From an uncultured Eubacteriales bacterium (GTDB lineage: Bacteria; Bacillota; Clostridia; Peptostreptococcales; Anaerovoracaceae), in the NCBI GenBank assembly GCA_900545135.1, contig UQXL01000029.1, forward strand, positions 1 to 25,499: DNA of 25,499 nucleotides. Reading direction: 5' to 3'. Made by a program: the position numbers and the translations under genes. Positions 25,257 through 25,499 of the stretch are shown here, in pieces. The notes beneath the pieces were generated by a model. That model ran no database searches, was not told where the DNA came from, and saw only the letters and a list, made by a program, of their open reading frames with translations. How positions within the stretch are numbered: position 1 is the stretch's first letter; the number at the start of each line of letters is the position of its first letter.

Positions 25257-25499
25257 AATAAACCCGTTGATTATATAAAACAGTGTTTTCAAGCGGTAGG
25301 GTTTATTGAAACGCTGCTTGGCAAACTGTATGGCGTTATAATAAACCCGTTGATTATATTATTCGGCGCTGCCGCAAGGCAGGGTTTACTGAAACGCCGT
25401 TTGGCAAACTGTATGGCGTTATAATAAACCCGTTGATTATATAAAACAGTGTTTTCCAAGCGGTAGGGTTTATTGAAACGCTGCTTGGCAAACTGTATG
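25257..25499. repeat. Right palindromic array II, reverse orientation
   Basis: Three units at 25257-25307, 25340-25390 and 25423-25474, period 83 bp, with arms AATAAACCC and GGGTTTATT (one mismatch in the middle unit). Linkers at 25308-25339 and 25391-25422 are 32 bp and differ by two bases; a third is cut by the window end. The reverse complement of these linkers matches the array I linker at 26 of 32 positions, so this is the same family turned round. The middle unit keeps an inner hairpin CGGC-gct-GCCG; the outer two have AAAAC-agt-GTTTT instead. Confidence 0.85.

Noticed and set aside
25095..25424. A 109-codon frame at the right end
   Set aside because: Much of it is translated palindromic repeat (array II); no ribosome site.
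24634..25499. CRISPR array
   Set aside because: Both units and spacers are related to each other, the units are long palindromes with inner hairpins, and there are no cas genes.

Overview
The window looks like the chromosome of an anaerobic, moderate-GC Firmicute of class Clostridia. This placement is inference from gene content: WhiA beside RapZ and MurB, a bacterial V/A-type ATPase, a Kce/BKACE enzyme, many TTG starts behind strong GGAGG ribosome sites, and heavy ATA (Ile) and AGA/AGG (Arg) codon use. The relatives I would compare first are the Eubacteriales family XIII / Anaerovoracaceae group, but I cannot prove that.

Layout. (1) 1-147: two palindromic intergenic repeat units. 148-633: a non-coding stretch with a 42-bp tandem duplication and a five-fold 19-bp repeat. 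(2) 634-1371: a Fic-fold protein whose catalytic motif has decayed. (3) 1598-5468: a tightly packed envelope/regulatory operon of AI-2E-family permease, murB, PHP-domain phosphoesterase and rapZ, with genes overlapping by 4-59 bp. (4) 5507-6459: a self-contained transcription unit (promoter, gene, terminator) for a beta-keto acid cleavage enzyme of the Kce family. It sits where the usual rapZ-yvcK-whiA order would place yvcK. whiA follows. (5) 7636-16400: a nine-gene V-type ATPase operon in the order H-I-K-E-C-F-A-B-D, ending in a strong terminator. The membrane ring subunit carries the residues that bind Na+ in Enterococcus hirae NtpK. (6) dnaE (DNA polymerase III alpha), pfkA (with two unusual active-site residues) and a HemG-like flavodoxin. 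(7) An AAA/DUF4143 ATPase with foreign-looking codon use, convergent with dinB (polymerase IV) on the minus strand. (8) 24607-25499: gene-free, with two arrays of the same palindromic repeat family seen at 1-147, the second in reverse orientation.

How the genes may fit together: murB, rapZ and whiA belong to cell-wall and division physiology. Kce suggests amino-acid or beta-keto acid metabolism. The V-ATPase would couple ATP and a cation (probably Na+) gradient in an anaerobe, and PfkA supplies glycolysis. The parts not explained by ordinary genes are the palindromic repeat family, in which stem arms change on both sides together, and a recurring pattern in which the 3' end of a gene is echoed just after its stop codon (rapZ, V-ATPase D, dnaE, pfkA). 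No tRNA, rRNA, CRISPR array or transposase gene was found.
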